64,000 nt of DNA from the NCBI GenBank assembly GCA_013397435.1, contig VZRG01002359.1:1-64000 (forward strand). Reading direction: 5' to 3'. Both the position numbers and the translations under genes were made by a program. Positions within the stretch are counted from its first letter, which is position 1, and the number at the start of each line of letters is the position of its first letter. This document shows positions 25,354 through 40,300 of this stretch, piece after piece. The stretch comes from Erythrocercus mccallii. Its lineage: Eukaryota; Chordata; Aves; Passeriformes; Dicruridae. The notes beneath the pieces are model-generated. The model saw only the letters and a program-made list of their open reading frames with translations, made no database searches and was not told where the DNA came from.

Positions 25354-28300
25354 TCATAGAACTTTGTATCTTCCTTTGTTGGTTGGTTGGTAAGAATTTT
25401 GCTGCAAATAAAGAAAAGGATAATCACAGTTAAAAGTGAAGATGGATAAATGAATTGCAATAAAATCCCACTAGGTTATTAGCTGGGTGTGTTGTAAAAC
25501 TACAGCAAACCAGATGTCTCAACATACATAAAATATCAAAATGAGGGGGATAATTCTCCTCTCCCCTGCCTGATGGTGTTGAAATTAGGAAATTTATTGG
25601 GACCCAACACTTTGAGGGGTCTTCATTCAAAAAGCTCTGTCACTGTGTAATCTCCATCTGCTGGCTGATAGCAGCCATGTTCTGGCTGATTAACAAGTGC
25701 CATGGATTTTTAGGCTGTTCAATAAAACAGTGGTTTTGAGCTCTATAGGTCCCAGTCCCTGATATTAATAAAACCTTATGCCAGAGCATCAACATTTGCA
25801 GAAGTCAATCTCATACAGCATATATTAAAGCACTTTCCCTCTGCATTCTCGATATTGCACTCACCAATCTGATGAGTTCCTCTTTTATAAGTCGTGTGAT
25901 TTCTGCCTTTGCTTTCTGTACAGCCAGTTCATTGGCACCTGTAGATAAAAATATGTATTATAATCCTAAACACTTTCTGTATATTAAGCCTACAAAATAA
26001 ACACTGCTGTCTACTTTCAGAAGCATAGTAAAATTTGCTGAATATCCTCAGCTATTTGGTGAAGAACACTCTATTGCATAGAATGCCAAAGCCCGACTGT
26101 GTTCTCTTTTAAGGAAGATAGTCCAGTCATAAATGATACTGTTCAGAAATACGTAGGATTAGAGGTTTCTTGAGAAAAACTCAACCATCATGACATTTGC
26201 CAAGTTTTTGTTGTAGTAGCTGATGCAATTTCTTATACCATTAACAGCCTAAACAGAATTCTATTTTCTTCCTTATTTCACACTGGCACAGACTCTTGGT
26301 GCTAATTCTTTTTCCTCTGTTCTTTCCCTCTCCCCTAAACTGATTTCATACGTTAGCTGGTGTTCTGTGGTAGGTGAGGAGAAGCCTTTCTATGATCCCC
26401 ATGGATCATTAAATAAGTGTATAAAGATTAACAAGTAATGTTAATCTGCAGTGAGTCTATAACTCAAGTGTCCAAACACTGACTACAAAAATTCCATATC
26501 TAATTATAAAACTAGACTCATAGCTTTAATAGAAACATTTATAAAAAGTATACATACTTTCTATAGCCAAATAAATCTTTCGTTCTCCTTCCTTGGGTTC
26601 TTTGCCTGGAGGGAAATAAGTCCCCCTGATTGTAATGGCAGCTTCAGAATATTCACTGATTCTCTGCAGTGCTTCTTTGGAAGTAACTTTCCATCTGGCA
26701 GTCTGCAAGGTGAAGGATATGAGAGGATCAACAAGGAGAAAGGCACCACACAAAATGGCAGTCCATTGGTTCTGCCAGCGTGTGCAGAACCTCAAAGATA
26801 AATACAGGGAATTAGACTTGATACTGTGAAATATAAATCCTCAGAATAACAGATGAGGCAGATCAGAGCAGCAATATTCTGAATGGCAGAAATACTTAGG
26901 TACTAAAAAAAGGGCAAAGAGCTGTACCAGTCATTGCAGTAAAGCCTTTCTAAAAAACACCAGTGTCTGAGATTTGGGTATTAGAGAAGTGGGTAGAGCA
27001 TGAAGAGATTTTTGTCTGAAAATGAATACTTGTTTTTCTGTTACTCTCTGGAGTAAGTCCAAAGCACTGCATTTATATAACCTGAGATGTAATCACAGTT
27101 AATATAGTAATTTCAATTAGGTATGATCAGAAATAGAGACATAATATTTTACTGGTGTAAGTATGAAGAGAAGTCTTGTTAAATAATGGTAATTTAAATT
27201 TGCTTATAGCAAAATGGTTACTTGCCTGTGGGAAGTCATTGATCTCTAATTCTTCTTCATATCTCTTGAAGGATTCATTCTGTCCTCCATCCTGTTTCTC
27301 TTCCTCCTGCTTCTCTATGGGTACATAATTGAGCTTGGCATTGATTTTTTCAGCCAGTTGCTCTGCAATGGTCTTGGCAGACACAGTAGGAGCTTGAATT
27401 GTGCCTCCTCTCAGGATAGCATTTGTAGCCTGCTGCATCACATCCTGTAAAAGCATAGGTCCATACTGAGAACAAGGAAGCCAAAAGAAGTCCTATATAA
27501 ACCAATAAGGGTTTCATTAAAGCTCTCTATGTAAGGTAACTGTCTACATAACAAATACATTCTCCAGACTTCTGCTCTTCCTTCCTTCTTTCCTCTCAAC
27601 TCCCTTCACACCTGCAAAGAAAAGATCTTAGTGGTCTTTTGTATTTTCAGCTTAAAATATCTTTGGACATTCCAGAACAATTAAGCTCAATGTAAAACAC
27701 TGTACATCACATGTACACCTCATGATTCAGGAGAGAAAGATGTTCTACAACTCTGCCAAAGCTGACAAAAATAATTGTGTAATGTTATCAGTAATGAATT
27801 AACTCTTTGCCAGGCCAGACAAAGCATTTACGGTTCTGTAATAAGTCTTATAAACATATCAGCTCACTTACAAATCCTATATAAGTGAGTAAGCCCAGAC
27901 TAAATGAGATAAACAATGCAGTATGAACAATGAGCTTACTAGTGTGCAGAAACACTAAATCAAATGGCAGCTACAGAACAAAGAACTGAACAACCTTTAT
28001 TAAAAAAGAATAAAATTGGTCTGTAAAGAGCCTGACCTTAAAGTGGAAGGGAACCATGACTTGTGCCTCTGCTCCAAGATTCTTCTGGGCATTGATTCTC
28101 AAAGCCAGTCTTTTAGCAATTTCCAGTTTTTCTGCATTCCCAGCTGATGGTGTAGGAGCATTTGATGTTCCTGGTGCTGCCATGTCTTTTACTCTTTTCT
28201 TTGAATTGAACATGCTTTCAATTTGTTCATCAATCTAAAGAAAATTACAATAACAAATGATCACTTCATTTACCACTATATAATCCTGTCATCATAAAGA

Positions 28301-31300
28301 AAGAAACACTAAGGGGCATTTAGTTTACATGTTCTTAAATAAATTAATCTTGTATAAATGGTAGAAGCCTGCCCAAAACTATAGCTGAACAAAAGGATGA
28401 CCTAATCAGGAAACAGTCTGAACAGTGTTTACTTGCAAGGTTACAAAAAGGAATCTATCCAACATTAAGAAAGGAATCTATTAAGATTTAGAAATAGAAA
28501 ATGCTACTATGTCTTTTAAAAACACTTCAGATAAAAATATATTCCCAACTGAGGACCATTGTTCTATTTCATTTATGCAAGATTAATATCCCAAATAATT
28601 TATGTGACATTTACATAACTACACACATTAAGTATAAAATACCAGTAAGTCAAAAAGAGACACTGAAGATCTTCCTAGATCTTGATCTTCATAGCTATAT
28701 CACTATATTTGAAGAATACATGCAGTCAGTAACAAAGGTCACAGTTACAGAAATCCATGCACTCTGCAATGTGTTATGCAACCTACTGGAGAAGAAAATC
28801 AAATGTATTGAGAAAATCCATAAGCAACTTAAATCCTCTTCCCAAGTGCTTACATCAACAGCTGTATCTTCATCATCTGAATCTTGCAAGCCAAGAGCTG
28901 CTTTTTGTAGCTTCTTTCTTTCATTAGCCAAAGCCTGTTCTGTTTCATCAAATTTAAAACCTTTGCCAGAGAATCCACTGCTTTTTTTAATCAACTTTCC
29001 CTCCTGAAAACAAAAACATGTATTAGCATACTTAGGAGTTTCAAATCCTAGTTCTGACAGTCATAAAATTATTGTAAGATTACACAAATATACAAATTAC
29101 TGTAAGATTATACAAATAATTTTGAAGTTCTTTAAAAAGCAAATCCTAGCACACTCATAAAGCGCTTTAAATTTTAAAGCTGCATTTCAAAATTAAATGT
29201 AATTTTAAAAAAAGTATGTTAATTCAATAGAGACAGTACCCTATTGGGATTTTCTGCAAGTATACATTTTAAATGCTTTTCTAATGCAGTAAAAAAAAAA
29301 AAACCTCCATTTTTTTACATCAGCAAAACTCCAGTCATTCTTCTCAGCATGAGTGAGATCCTCTGATGGTGAGAGATCCTCTCTGGTGGAGAGCTCTTGA
29401 AATTATCATACAAATTCTGTGAAAGGGCTCCATTATCTTGTATGTAAATTTTGTTAAAAGCCGAAGTGCCCTTTATACCATAGGTATTACATACCAGGTG
29501 ACAGTATTTAAATTCTCAAGAACAGTTCTTTAAATGAAATTCAAGATTGCAATCTGAGGTCACTGAAACACTTAGCTAAGCACACAGGTGTTCCCAGAGA
29601 CATGACCCATGTGTGTACACCGGACAACTAGACACACATGCATACACAGGCATTAAACCTGGACCAAGCCTCCTGCAGAAGAAAGAATTACTTACAGCCT
29701 TCTGTTGGTCTTTGAAGTCGGCCCAGAGCTTCTCCAAATCAGCAGGAATTGGATTCCCAGACAATTCCAAAGCCTTAATGATATCACCAGCATAACGTGC
29801 CTGATCCTCAGTAATGAATGTATATGCATACCCCTGGTCAAAATTCATTTAAGAGACAATTAGGAAAAAGCTCTAAAGACAGTATCTCTAAATTTACTGA
29901 AGCACCCTTGCACAGATGCTGATTTTTGGTCAATGAAAGTAACCATGACAGTCATGCAAAAACTCTTTTTTTAGTGGAAGAGTAGAATGAATAATGTGAT
30001 TTCACAGGAAGCTGATACAGAGAGGTAAGATAGTAAACACTGAAATCTCTCCTTCCAACCAGCATTGTCATGACCAGAAGTTTTAAAAATTAAAATCTTA
30101 TCAATTTAGGAGGGCACATTTCCAACAGTGAAAAACATCCAAACCTTCAGCCACAAATGGGATTTAAAAGAACACTCAGACATCAGAAGAACACGTAGGT
30201 TCCAAATTTCAGATTGCTGAAGTTCAGAACATATTAAAAACACTCTTCCCAACAACACAAACTACCCCCTCTGTATCTGTTAGAACAAATGCCAGTACTA
30301 ACCAAACCAGACAACTGAGTGTACATACTTTATTGCCAGCTCGCCCAGTGCGGCCTGCTCGGTGCACGTAGTCCTCATAATGGTTGGGACAGCTGTAATT
30401 GACCACCAGCATCAGCTGCTTCACATCCAAGCCCCTCGCTGCTACAGATGTGGCCACCAGAAGTTTGCAGGTTCCATTCTTGAAGTCATTAATGATGCTG
30501 TCCCTGTCATACTGATCAATACCTGCAAGACAAATCAGTTAATTATAAACTGCTCTGCTTTAAGTCACGAGAATTTGTACAAGGGCCAAAACACCCCCAA
30601 CTTCAAACAACCCAAACCACAAGCAAATAAAACTTCAATACTTTCACACTTTTGAAAGCAAAATACATTAGTCAAAATAAGCTCCATTATTCAGAATAAC
30701 TTATTTTTTCAACTATCAGAAGATTATTTTCCCCATACCAAGACCCTCAAAACATTTTTTAATATTATTTTCTATTTTGTACTTCAGCTGAGACCTCATC
30801 TGGAGGCTTTGCCTGTTATCTAAAGGCAGTCGAAATCTCAGGAAAACAAGAGTATTCTTCCCTCTTCCATTGCTGCATTCTTGCTGAGCATTGATTTTGT
30901 ACTTAATGGTTTTATATAAAATGCTCTAAAAAAATACTGTAAGTTTTAAAATACACTGAGGTGGACAGCTTTGTAAAGAGATTTTTCTCCTCTTGCCACT
31001 TCCATTCTATTACTACTTGATAGAAGAAAAGTAAAGTGACAACTGCTGTTACTGTGGAATCTCAAAAATATCATGTGATACTCCCCAGTGGCACTCACTA
31101 CTCTACAATAACAAGCAGTTAGCAATATTCTCTGAGAGGTGTTAACTCTCAGTAAGAGTCCTCTTGCACAGACATAAGATTTGGCATCTGATGATATCTC
31201 ACAGAGAACACTGAAGAGTAATTACACAAAACTATCATGTCTATTTCAGATTAAGAGACAATTATCCTTCCCAATTACAAAGCAAAACCTGCTTATGAAG

Positions 31301-34300
31301 AAGTACTATAAGTAACTCTAAGTATTTCTTACAAGAAGTACCTGGTTCTATACAGGAACTAAGTGATTTTTAACTACTGGATACCAACATCCTAGTTGGG
31401 AATAGTTAATATAAATCCTTAAATTTGCAGATTACCTCCATGAAGAGACAAGCAAGGGTAAGAAGCCCTCATTAAATCTTTCAACAACCCATCAGCATGT
31501 TCTTGCTTATCTACAAATATGATAACGGATCCTTTCTCCTGATAATGTCCCAATAGCTCCAGTAACTTCAGAAACTTGTTCTCCTCTTCTATGACAATCT
31601 GGAAAAAGACATACAAAAGCCAAGTAGAAAGAGTATAATTTGTATCTTGAGTCATTAAACAAATCCAGAATGTATAAAAGTAAAAATCAGGAACAGGAGA
31701 TTACTTTTTCCGGTTGTGGTAAAACAGCTAGTGGTAAAACAGCTGTTAACTTAGTGCTACAAACCAGCTTCAAAAATCACACTCATTTTCAGATTAGGGT
31801 GTTGATTTATTCTAAGTTCATTTTTAATAAGGCCATTAAACTTCTAAAAATAAAAGCTCTTTGGGTATATTGGTTTATATTCAACATTGCTGGGAACAAT
31901 CTTTTGCAAGCAAATGAGAAGATAAGCGAGGCAGATGTATCAAACTCACCACATGTTGCTCCACATCAGAACAGACAACACTTCTGCCTCCAACCTGCAC
32001 CTCTATAGGTTTACTGAGGATCCTGCGAGCCAGGGCCTCCATAGCTCTGGGAAAAGTAGCAGAGAACATGACAGTCTGACGGTCAGGCCTGACGTTGTCT
32101 ACAATGCGCATAACCTGCGGTGAGAGAACATTCCCTGTTAATATCCAAGTGCTGTAACTCAATTCACACTCATACAAAGCTGTCATCTCTAAAGTCAGGT
32201 GGTATCTGCACCTCACAGAGTACCAAAACAGTCTTTACAGATTTCCTCTTGGCACCAAGCTGCTGGCATTGGAAGACAGGCAAAACTTGCTGGATTCAGA
32301 AGAAGTTGCATAGCAATATGCAATCTGGCAGCAGCAGCAGCTCAGCAAAAATCCTAGGAAAAGTAGCAGAAACCCTATAGTTCAAGAGACAAATAGAAGG
32401 AATTTTCCTTGTTTTGGAGAACTGTATAGCCCACAACAACTGAAAGAGCCCTGGATGTCCAACATTTTGTTCTTATCTCGTATCCAAAGACATCAAAGAT
32501 TTTATAAACAGACTACAAATGTATCAAGGAATTACAAAGGGATACAACATGGCCACAAGTACTCAAAATGAGTGTGTAAAACACCCTGTATATTAGAAGA
32601 AAATCTAAGCTATACAGGAATTTATTGAAAGCAAAACATAGAATCACAGAATGGCTTGGGTTGGAAGGGACCTTAAACATCATCCAGTTCCAACCCCTTG
32701 CCATGGCAGGGATACCATCCACTAGATGTGAGGATAATGTGATATTATAATATGATAATAGATATGAGAGTAATAGAAATATTAGGCAGCTTAAACTGCT
32801 GTTCATACGCAGCACATCCTTTTGAACAGCCACTGGCAGTAATAATGTGCATTGCAAAATCCTTGATGTGAAAACCAGCATCTTTTGGCACCATCCCTCA
32901 TGTCATGAATTACCTGAGGCTCAAACCCCATGTCAAACATTCTGTCAGCTTCATCAAGTACAACGTACGTGACTCTACGGAGGTTTGTCACCCGACCTGT
33001 GAAAGGAGAGGAAAAAACACATGGGAAACAAAATCAAATGGAAATCTAGTTTCCCTTAGGAGTATTTTTTAAAAATGTTATATAGTCTCACTACCATCTA
33101 ACAAAGACAATTAATTAATTTTTAAAAAAATTCACTAAATGTGAATTTTAATGTTCACACTTTAATCACACATACATTCTGGGAAATGTGTAAGTATGCA
33201 CAAGGCCCTTTTAGTTTGTCAAACTCTTCTCTTGCATACCATCATAGGGCCAGAAGAACCTGTAAAATTCAGAAAACTGCCCTCGCCAAAACACATCATA
33301 AAACTAAGACTGAGCTGAAGCAAGGAGCCACATCAGCCAGTATCTGACAGCGGCACCTAGAAAAGAACATATTAGAGATTACAGCGCATGTGTGGAAGGC
33401 AAAGCCCAGTGCTAACTGCTGCAGCCTCAGAAAATTCCTTTATACACAATCTGTAATGTTTCCTTGGAACTAAGAATAACTATTTGAGGATAACCATACT
33501 AGTTCTAGATCACTGCTAATAATAGGCATAAAACAGAGTAAGCAGTCTTTTCAAAATGACTATAGAAAGATTAAAACCTACCCAGTAACACTACTGAATT
33601 TAAAATCAAGAACCACCCAAACTCTGGGACAGGTTGAAATAAAATAAGTTGTGTTTCTGTAAACATTTTGAAATTATCATGGACAGGATAACTAGCACCC
33701 TTCCCAAACAGTGAAGAGATTCCCTTTCATGAGAAGGATTTAACTCAAGGATTTTAGAATCATACTCTCAAACAATATAAATGCATTCAGCTCCACTCAA
33801 CTGTGGAGTGACACTGCCAAATGCTCTCTGAATGGAACAGATTTGTCACATTTTCTACAACTATCACTCAGACTTGTGCCTATCAAACTACAGAAGAATT
33901 TGGTCCTCTCAGCTTCAGCAAATTGTAGCTGAATCCTCAAATTATTTAAGACATTACGCGCTGCATTTCTCAAGAAACGGAATTCATACTTAAGGAACAA
34001 AGCAAGTATTTCTTATATCTACATATCTATTTAACATCTTAACACTTTCATCCCCAAATAATAACTTTGTAAAATTACTTGGGAACAGCATTAATGTACC
34101 TACCTTTGACGATTTAAGTCTTGGAAGCCCAGTTCTATATGTCTTGAAGGTACTTTTTTCACAGAAGTTAAATAATGTCAACAGTTTAGTAGAGGTTTTG
34201 ATGTGGAATAATTTAATAATAAAACTTTATCTAATAAGCATGCAATGGTTACACTAGGACAAAACCTCTTAAAGCTGCAGTGGCTCAGTTAAACCGATCT

Positions 34301-37300
34301 GACTAGCTGATATAAGGTCAGTTCTTTTACTTCTGAGCAGGTATTTAGGGAGGGCTTCTTTGACTGGTTTTTAAAGCCAACAGATAAAGGCAGAGTCAGA
34401 TGCTCTTGCAAAGCAGGGAAGTGCGCAGCTACCCTAACATGGACAACAGATCAACGGGCAGACAAAATAAGCAACTGTTACATAACCTTTATCTAAATGA
34501 CTCCAAGTTAAAAAATTTGGACCTGCACATTTCAAGTTTAGCAATGATAAACATTCTCAACAAGAATGTTGTATTTCCTGTCCTCCCCAAAAAGGTCAAG
34601 TCAATATATGCTTATATCTATTATTAGTGCTATATATTCTCAATAGCTATATAGTGCAGCCTGAAGAGATATAAGAAAATTCCATAAGACCATTTATCAA
34701 AATACATGATCTTTTGAATTTGTTAGAATTACACAACAAATGTAAAAAAAGTTCTCCAAAGGAAAAGGTTTTCTACTCACCATTGTTAGCTGCTAACATG
34801 TCAATCATACGTCCAGGTGTGCAAACAATAATTTCAGCACCTCTTTTGAGTTCAGCTATCTGATTTCAAAACACAGTAAACAATCTATTAGTTTTTGCTT
34901 TGTGATTTCTTTCAGGTTTTTTTTAAAACACGTATCACCTTCCAAAAAAGAAAACCACCTACACTGTAATATAGCTGTTCTAACGTGAATTACGTAGATT
35001 TTAATTAGCAATTTCTTGAAGTCTTTGGAAAACTTTGCTTCCAGAAAGAGTAACTCCTGACAATCTGAATTACCACCACCCGAAGCAGTTTTAATGAGGA
35101 TATGACTTCAATATACTTAAGAGCTTGTAAGAAGAATCAGTGTTACATCAGGAACATGTGATAGTAGACACACCATGTTCCACCACAGATGGTCACTCCT
35201 GTTGTTTCCATAAATGGGTGGCGTGGAGGTGTGGAAAACCTTGAAATTAATCTCCAAGTTACTTCAAGATGCAATATTTGATACTGCAATAAACAAATGT
35301 TATCATTTTCTGGGGTTTGTTATCTCAAGGGGAGCTCTCAGAAAAATGCAGCTTCTTAGTAACTTTCAAACTATTATATCCCACTAATAATTCAATTTTA
35401 ATTTAATGCTCAGTACATACATAAACAGTTGAAATTTTTAAGGATCGTATCTGAGACTTTCCAGGATCACTATTTTTTAAGGCTAAGTTACATGTAAAAC
35501 TTTTTGCATTACTACATTCCCACAGAGAAAATCCATAATGAAGACTGCAAATGTACTGGATTAATGGCAAAGAAAAAGCAACTGATCTTGCTACAAAAGA
35601 AACATTGACTAATAAAGCCCAAGCATTCTTTGACAAGGTAGGCATGTGTTTTGCATACCTGTTCACTGATTCCTGTTCCTCCATAAACACAGACAACTCG
35701 AAGCCCAAGTGTCTTTGAGAATTTCTTGCACTCCTTGGTAATCTGCAAAGCCAGCTCACGTGTAGGTGTCATAATGACAGCTGAAAAGCAAAACATTCTC
35801 ATCATGCATTGCAATATAAGAGATGTTGTAATTTCCACAACAGAAATTAATCTTTTGTAATGATGTTTACAGCAATTTACTTCCTATTTTTAAGAACGTA
35901 ATTTCAAGGGAAAGGTAATTGAGACATTATGAGGAAGGAGTGAAAAATCTGGTCCAAATGTAACAATCAAAGGAGTAAGGTCTCCCAGATACATGGACAT
36001 GGGAGTGCTACTGAAACAACGTAAGATAGCACAGTGATCTTTATCTAAAAAAAAAAGCTACTTATCAGTGGACATTAGTAAGCACTTCTCTCCATAACCA
36101 AGCGAAGAACTGAAATCCCATCTAAAGCAAATACTTGAGCTTATATTTATTGAAACAGTAACTTTGAAAATAAAATCTTTTTACCTATAGGACCTTCTCC
36201 TTCTTCTAATGCTCTCTGATCCATAATGTGTCTGAACATAGGCAACAGAAATGCAATGGTTTTTCCACTTCCTGTTTTAGCAATGCCAATCAAATCTCGT
36301 CCGTTCATAATTGCTGGGATAGCCTGGGTTTGAATCGGAGTGGGCTTTTCATAGCCATGTCTTAAAGAAGGAAAAAAAATATTTTAAGGACAAAATTGAA
36401 TTTGATGTATGTGAATCATGAAGTTTTGTTAAATATTTTTTACACATTCACATTTACATATACATATCAGTGCCATTCAAAAAATACATATCAGAATGAA
36501 CAGCAAGAGCATGATCCAAATGGCAGAGAATAGTTAATAACAATAATTCAACACTGAGTGATAAATACTCTGATGACTATACATGTAACATTTACAGACA
36601 TGGACATGTGGCATTATATAGCAAAGTAAAGGTCCTTCTCATGGACATAGAACGAACACAGCGAGCAAAACCAAGGATGATACAGTAAATAAAGTGCCTG
36701 CTTACTTTTTGAGGGCAGTGAGAATCTTCATGGAAATACCACATTGTACCCAGGTTTTTATTGGTTTGGGACAGCCTTTTCCCTTGACTGTAATTCCTTC
36801 CAGCTCCAGCCTGTACACATTTACCTCTGAAATAGAGTTTACCTTTTAATAGAGTCAAACTTGACACTCCTCTACTACCCTGATCAGAAAATTCTTGCTT
36901 TGTCTCATAACATGAAATACTAATTTTATTACTATCAAAAAAATAGCTTTTTGCTTGTTAATATAAACACAGGAGTTAGGTTGAAAGGACTCAGGTTGAT
37001 TTTCCAGTCAAAGCCTCATATATAATTATGGTAAGTTATCAACAATAGAGATGCACATGATTTAACACTTTTCTATAGCAAGTTGCTCCAAATGCTTTTT
37101 ATATTCCAAAGCATTTGCTGTTCCTTAGCACACTGAAATCCACCATTCTTTTCTTCAATAGTACCCAAGGTGTTCTGGTTGTATTTATCTTTACCTTCTT
37201 GAGTCATTTTAGCTAGTTCTGGTACTTCAACATAGAAGTTTTTCCTGAAAGGTTCATATTCTATCTTTCCATGATCCACCGGTTCTAGCAGCTTTCTCTG

Positions 37301-40300
37301 CTTGGTCTGATAGCCAGTCAGGGCAGTTTGAAGATCAACTTCCTCCTCTTCTGAGGAATACTGTAGAGATCACAATTTTTGTGTACATTAGGATTAATGA
37401 ATTATGAAGGAGTTTGGCTTTTTTATCTATAGTGAAACTATTCAGAAGCAACAGGTACTTCTTACTGTATTAGACATGAAACTGAAGATGTGCTCTCAAT
37501 TGTTCCTTCCCCTAATTCTTTCATGTGTGTCCCAAACCTTAACTCTCACCATGTTCTGTGTCACTTTCACGACTTTACCAATGCCAACTATCAGCCCTGT
37601 CATTTAGAAATAATCACTGCCATACAAAAGAAACAGCAAAAGGAAATTAAGAGAAAGCAGCCAGCCAGCAGGCTGGTGTCACACTGCAGTCACAGCTCTG
37701 ACAGACGTCCCACCTCAGCTCTGAAGGAGCACCACTAATGCTGGAACTGCAGCCACAGAGCATGACGTGGAGTGGCTGAGCCAGGGCCTGTGGGGTATTG
37801 CGTCTGTGACGCAGACAAGGCTGCCCCTCCACAGCCTCCCAAGCAGCAAAATACCCACACCCTTCACAGCTCTTCAGGCCAAACACCACTCACAACCACA
37901 GGAAGCAAGAACGGGCACTTTGCCTGTTCACAAGAGAAATACGAAGCATTTCCATTACCTCCATTGCATCTTGGTCATTCTCCATGAGTTCCCCTTTCTT
38001 CTTTTCTGACTCAGTAGATGCCTTTTTGGTTGTCACCACAGTTACCACCTTGGTAACAGTTGGTCCAGTTTTCTATAAAAATTTTTAAAAAATAATGCAC
38101 TATTGTTTTAAACAAAACCCATCCTGTAAAAAACATATAGAATATTTGTACTTCTGGATACATTATGCTAGGCATTTTATTTCCCACTTCCCTCAGTGAA
38201 ATTTTATCAGAATAATGCTTAATAAACAGTTTCATAAAAAGACTGGGAAATGAAAGTTAAAGCAAACATACACTGAGTGCATATAACTTCTGTTTTGCAC
38301 TCTCCCCAATTCTTCCCAAGCCATTTTGCTATTAAAACACAAAATTATCTTTGTCTTTTAAAAGTAAGTAATCTTTAACAAGTGATTTTACCTTTTCACT
38401 CCCCCCTCCACCTTTCACACTTCTCATATTGAACTTCTTGACTTCTTCTTTTACTTCTTCCATATATGCATCTAAAGGATCCAACTCCTCATCTTCAACC
38501 TCATTGCCTTCTTTTTCTCCTTCTGCAGTTTCCTCTTCATCATCTAATAAGAGTGAAAAAGATAGGGATAAAAGATAGGGTAAGACAGAAGTCCTTACAT
38601 GTGTCAAATTATTATCCACCCAAACAATTACTGCCCAGTGTTTATAATTTTTCCTCATACAAATCTCTCCAGTTGTTTTATCAAAAATGTATCTTAAACC
38701 ATTTGACACCATGACCAGATTTAGGCTTTGTTATTTTACAGTTAGCATTCTGAAGAGTAATTAGATGCTTTAAAGATATTGTAATAAAAATATTACTAGG
38801 CACAAAAGTATTCTGTTATATATGAAGCAGTTAAATACCATCATCATCTTCTAAACTCCATTTTTTCCCCTGTTTCATCTCTTCAATTTCTTTTTTCAGC
38901 TCTCCTATGTTTTCCATTGCCTTCTTGCGTTGTTCTTCCCTCCATTTCTCCACTCTTTCTTTTCGTTTTCTCATTTCTTCTTCTAGTTTGTTCTGATCAA
39001 AATTCTATGACAAAAAACAGCCAAAAAGTGAAAATTAATGGCCACTGGCTTTAGCCTATGCTTCTTTAAACAAATATAACTGAGTAAGCAAGCTGTAGAA
39101 GACTGGACATCCACAAACTTCCCGGTTTAAATTCTTTATCTTTTAAATTTACAAATGTTAGAAGTCTCTACCTCAGTGGCCACAGCATTTGTGGTAGCAT
39201 CTTTATCCTTCTCCTCCTCTTTGTCATCTTTGTCTTTTTTCTTTTCTTTGGAAACTTCCACACCTTCTGTCTTTTCTTTAGATCTTGATCTGAAAGGTAA
39301 GATCAAAGGTTTCTTAGAGTATTACAGCTTTTCTCAGGGGGAGGATACATACATTCTGGACAGAAACAGAACTATAATCACCCTGTTATGTTTTCGAACA
39401 CCTCACAAAACACACTGCTTTCCAGACAATCTGTCCATGTCATGGAATTACTTCCTCTAACTACCAGTAATGTAGACTCTAACCCAATCCACCAATTCAC
39501 ATGCTTTTCTCATTTCTTTGCAGACTTCATTTTCAGAGCTCTTACAATTGATACTCCAGTTGTTCTGCACTTTATTTTACACCTCCTTGAAGCCAGCATT
39601 TAGAAGATAGAAAAAATTTCCTGTTTGCGGAATTTCTAGAGAAAGGTAAAGTGATCTAGCATCTTGCCATGGAAATGTGAGCATCCCCCTAAATACACTG
39701 TCCTGGCTGGCAGACAAAAGCCCTGCTCCCTGGGAAAAGCTACTCATGTAATGCAAATGTAAGAGGCAGACCTGCAGTGAATACAAAACTCATTTATCAC
39801 AGGTTTTATTATCCTTACTTGCTTCCAATTTAAAAGAAAGCATCTAAACCAAATTTGTGCTAGCTTATGACAATAAATATAAAATTCCCTTTAGCTAATT
39901 TAGTATCATTAAGCTTTTTTCTTTGGACTATTTAATACAAAACACATACTTACTCCCAAAGCCTTTGTGATTCCAGCTTGTCATGATTTCTAGAGTGCCA
40001 TCACTACTTATGCTGAATACAGACTGTTGCTACCATTTACAGACTTCCCACTCATTTTACAGCAGACCCTTATTATATGCTGTTTGCAATTATATCTGAA
40101 AACCTTATCAAGATATATTTAAAAGACAATGACCTGCAGCAGCTTTTACACATTTCTGAAGCCAAGAACACAAGAATACCTGTTTTCTGTTTTCCTGTTC
40201 TTGCTTGGACTGGAGGATCGAGACCGTCTCCCTCTACTCCTGCTCCTTGAGCGCCTCCTCTCTCGGCTCCGGGATCGTCTTCTCTCTCGGCTCCGTTCCC

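Noticed and set aside
31717..31744. Two adjacent copies of TGGTAAAACAGCTAG in a DDX46 intron
   Set aside because: A small 15-base tandem duplication of the kind that arises by chance slippage, with no sign of function.
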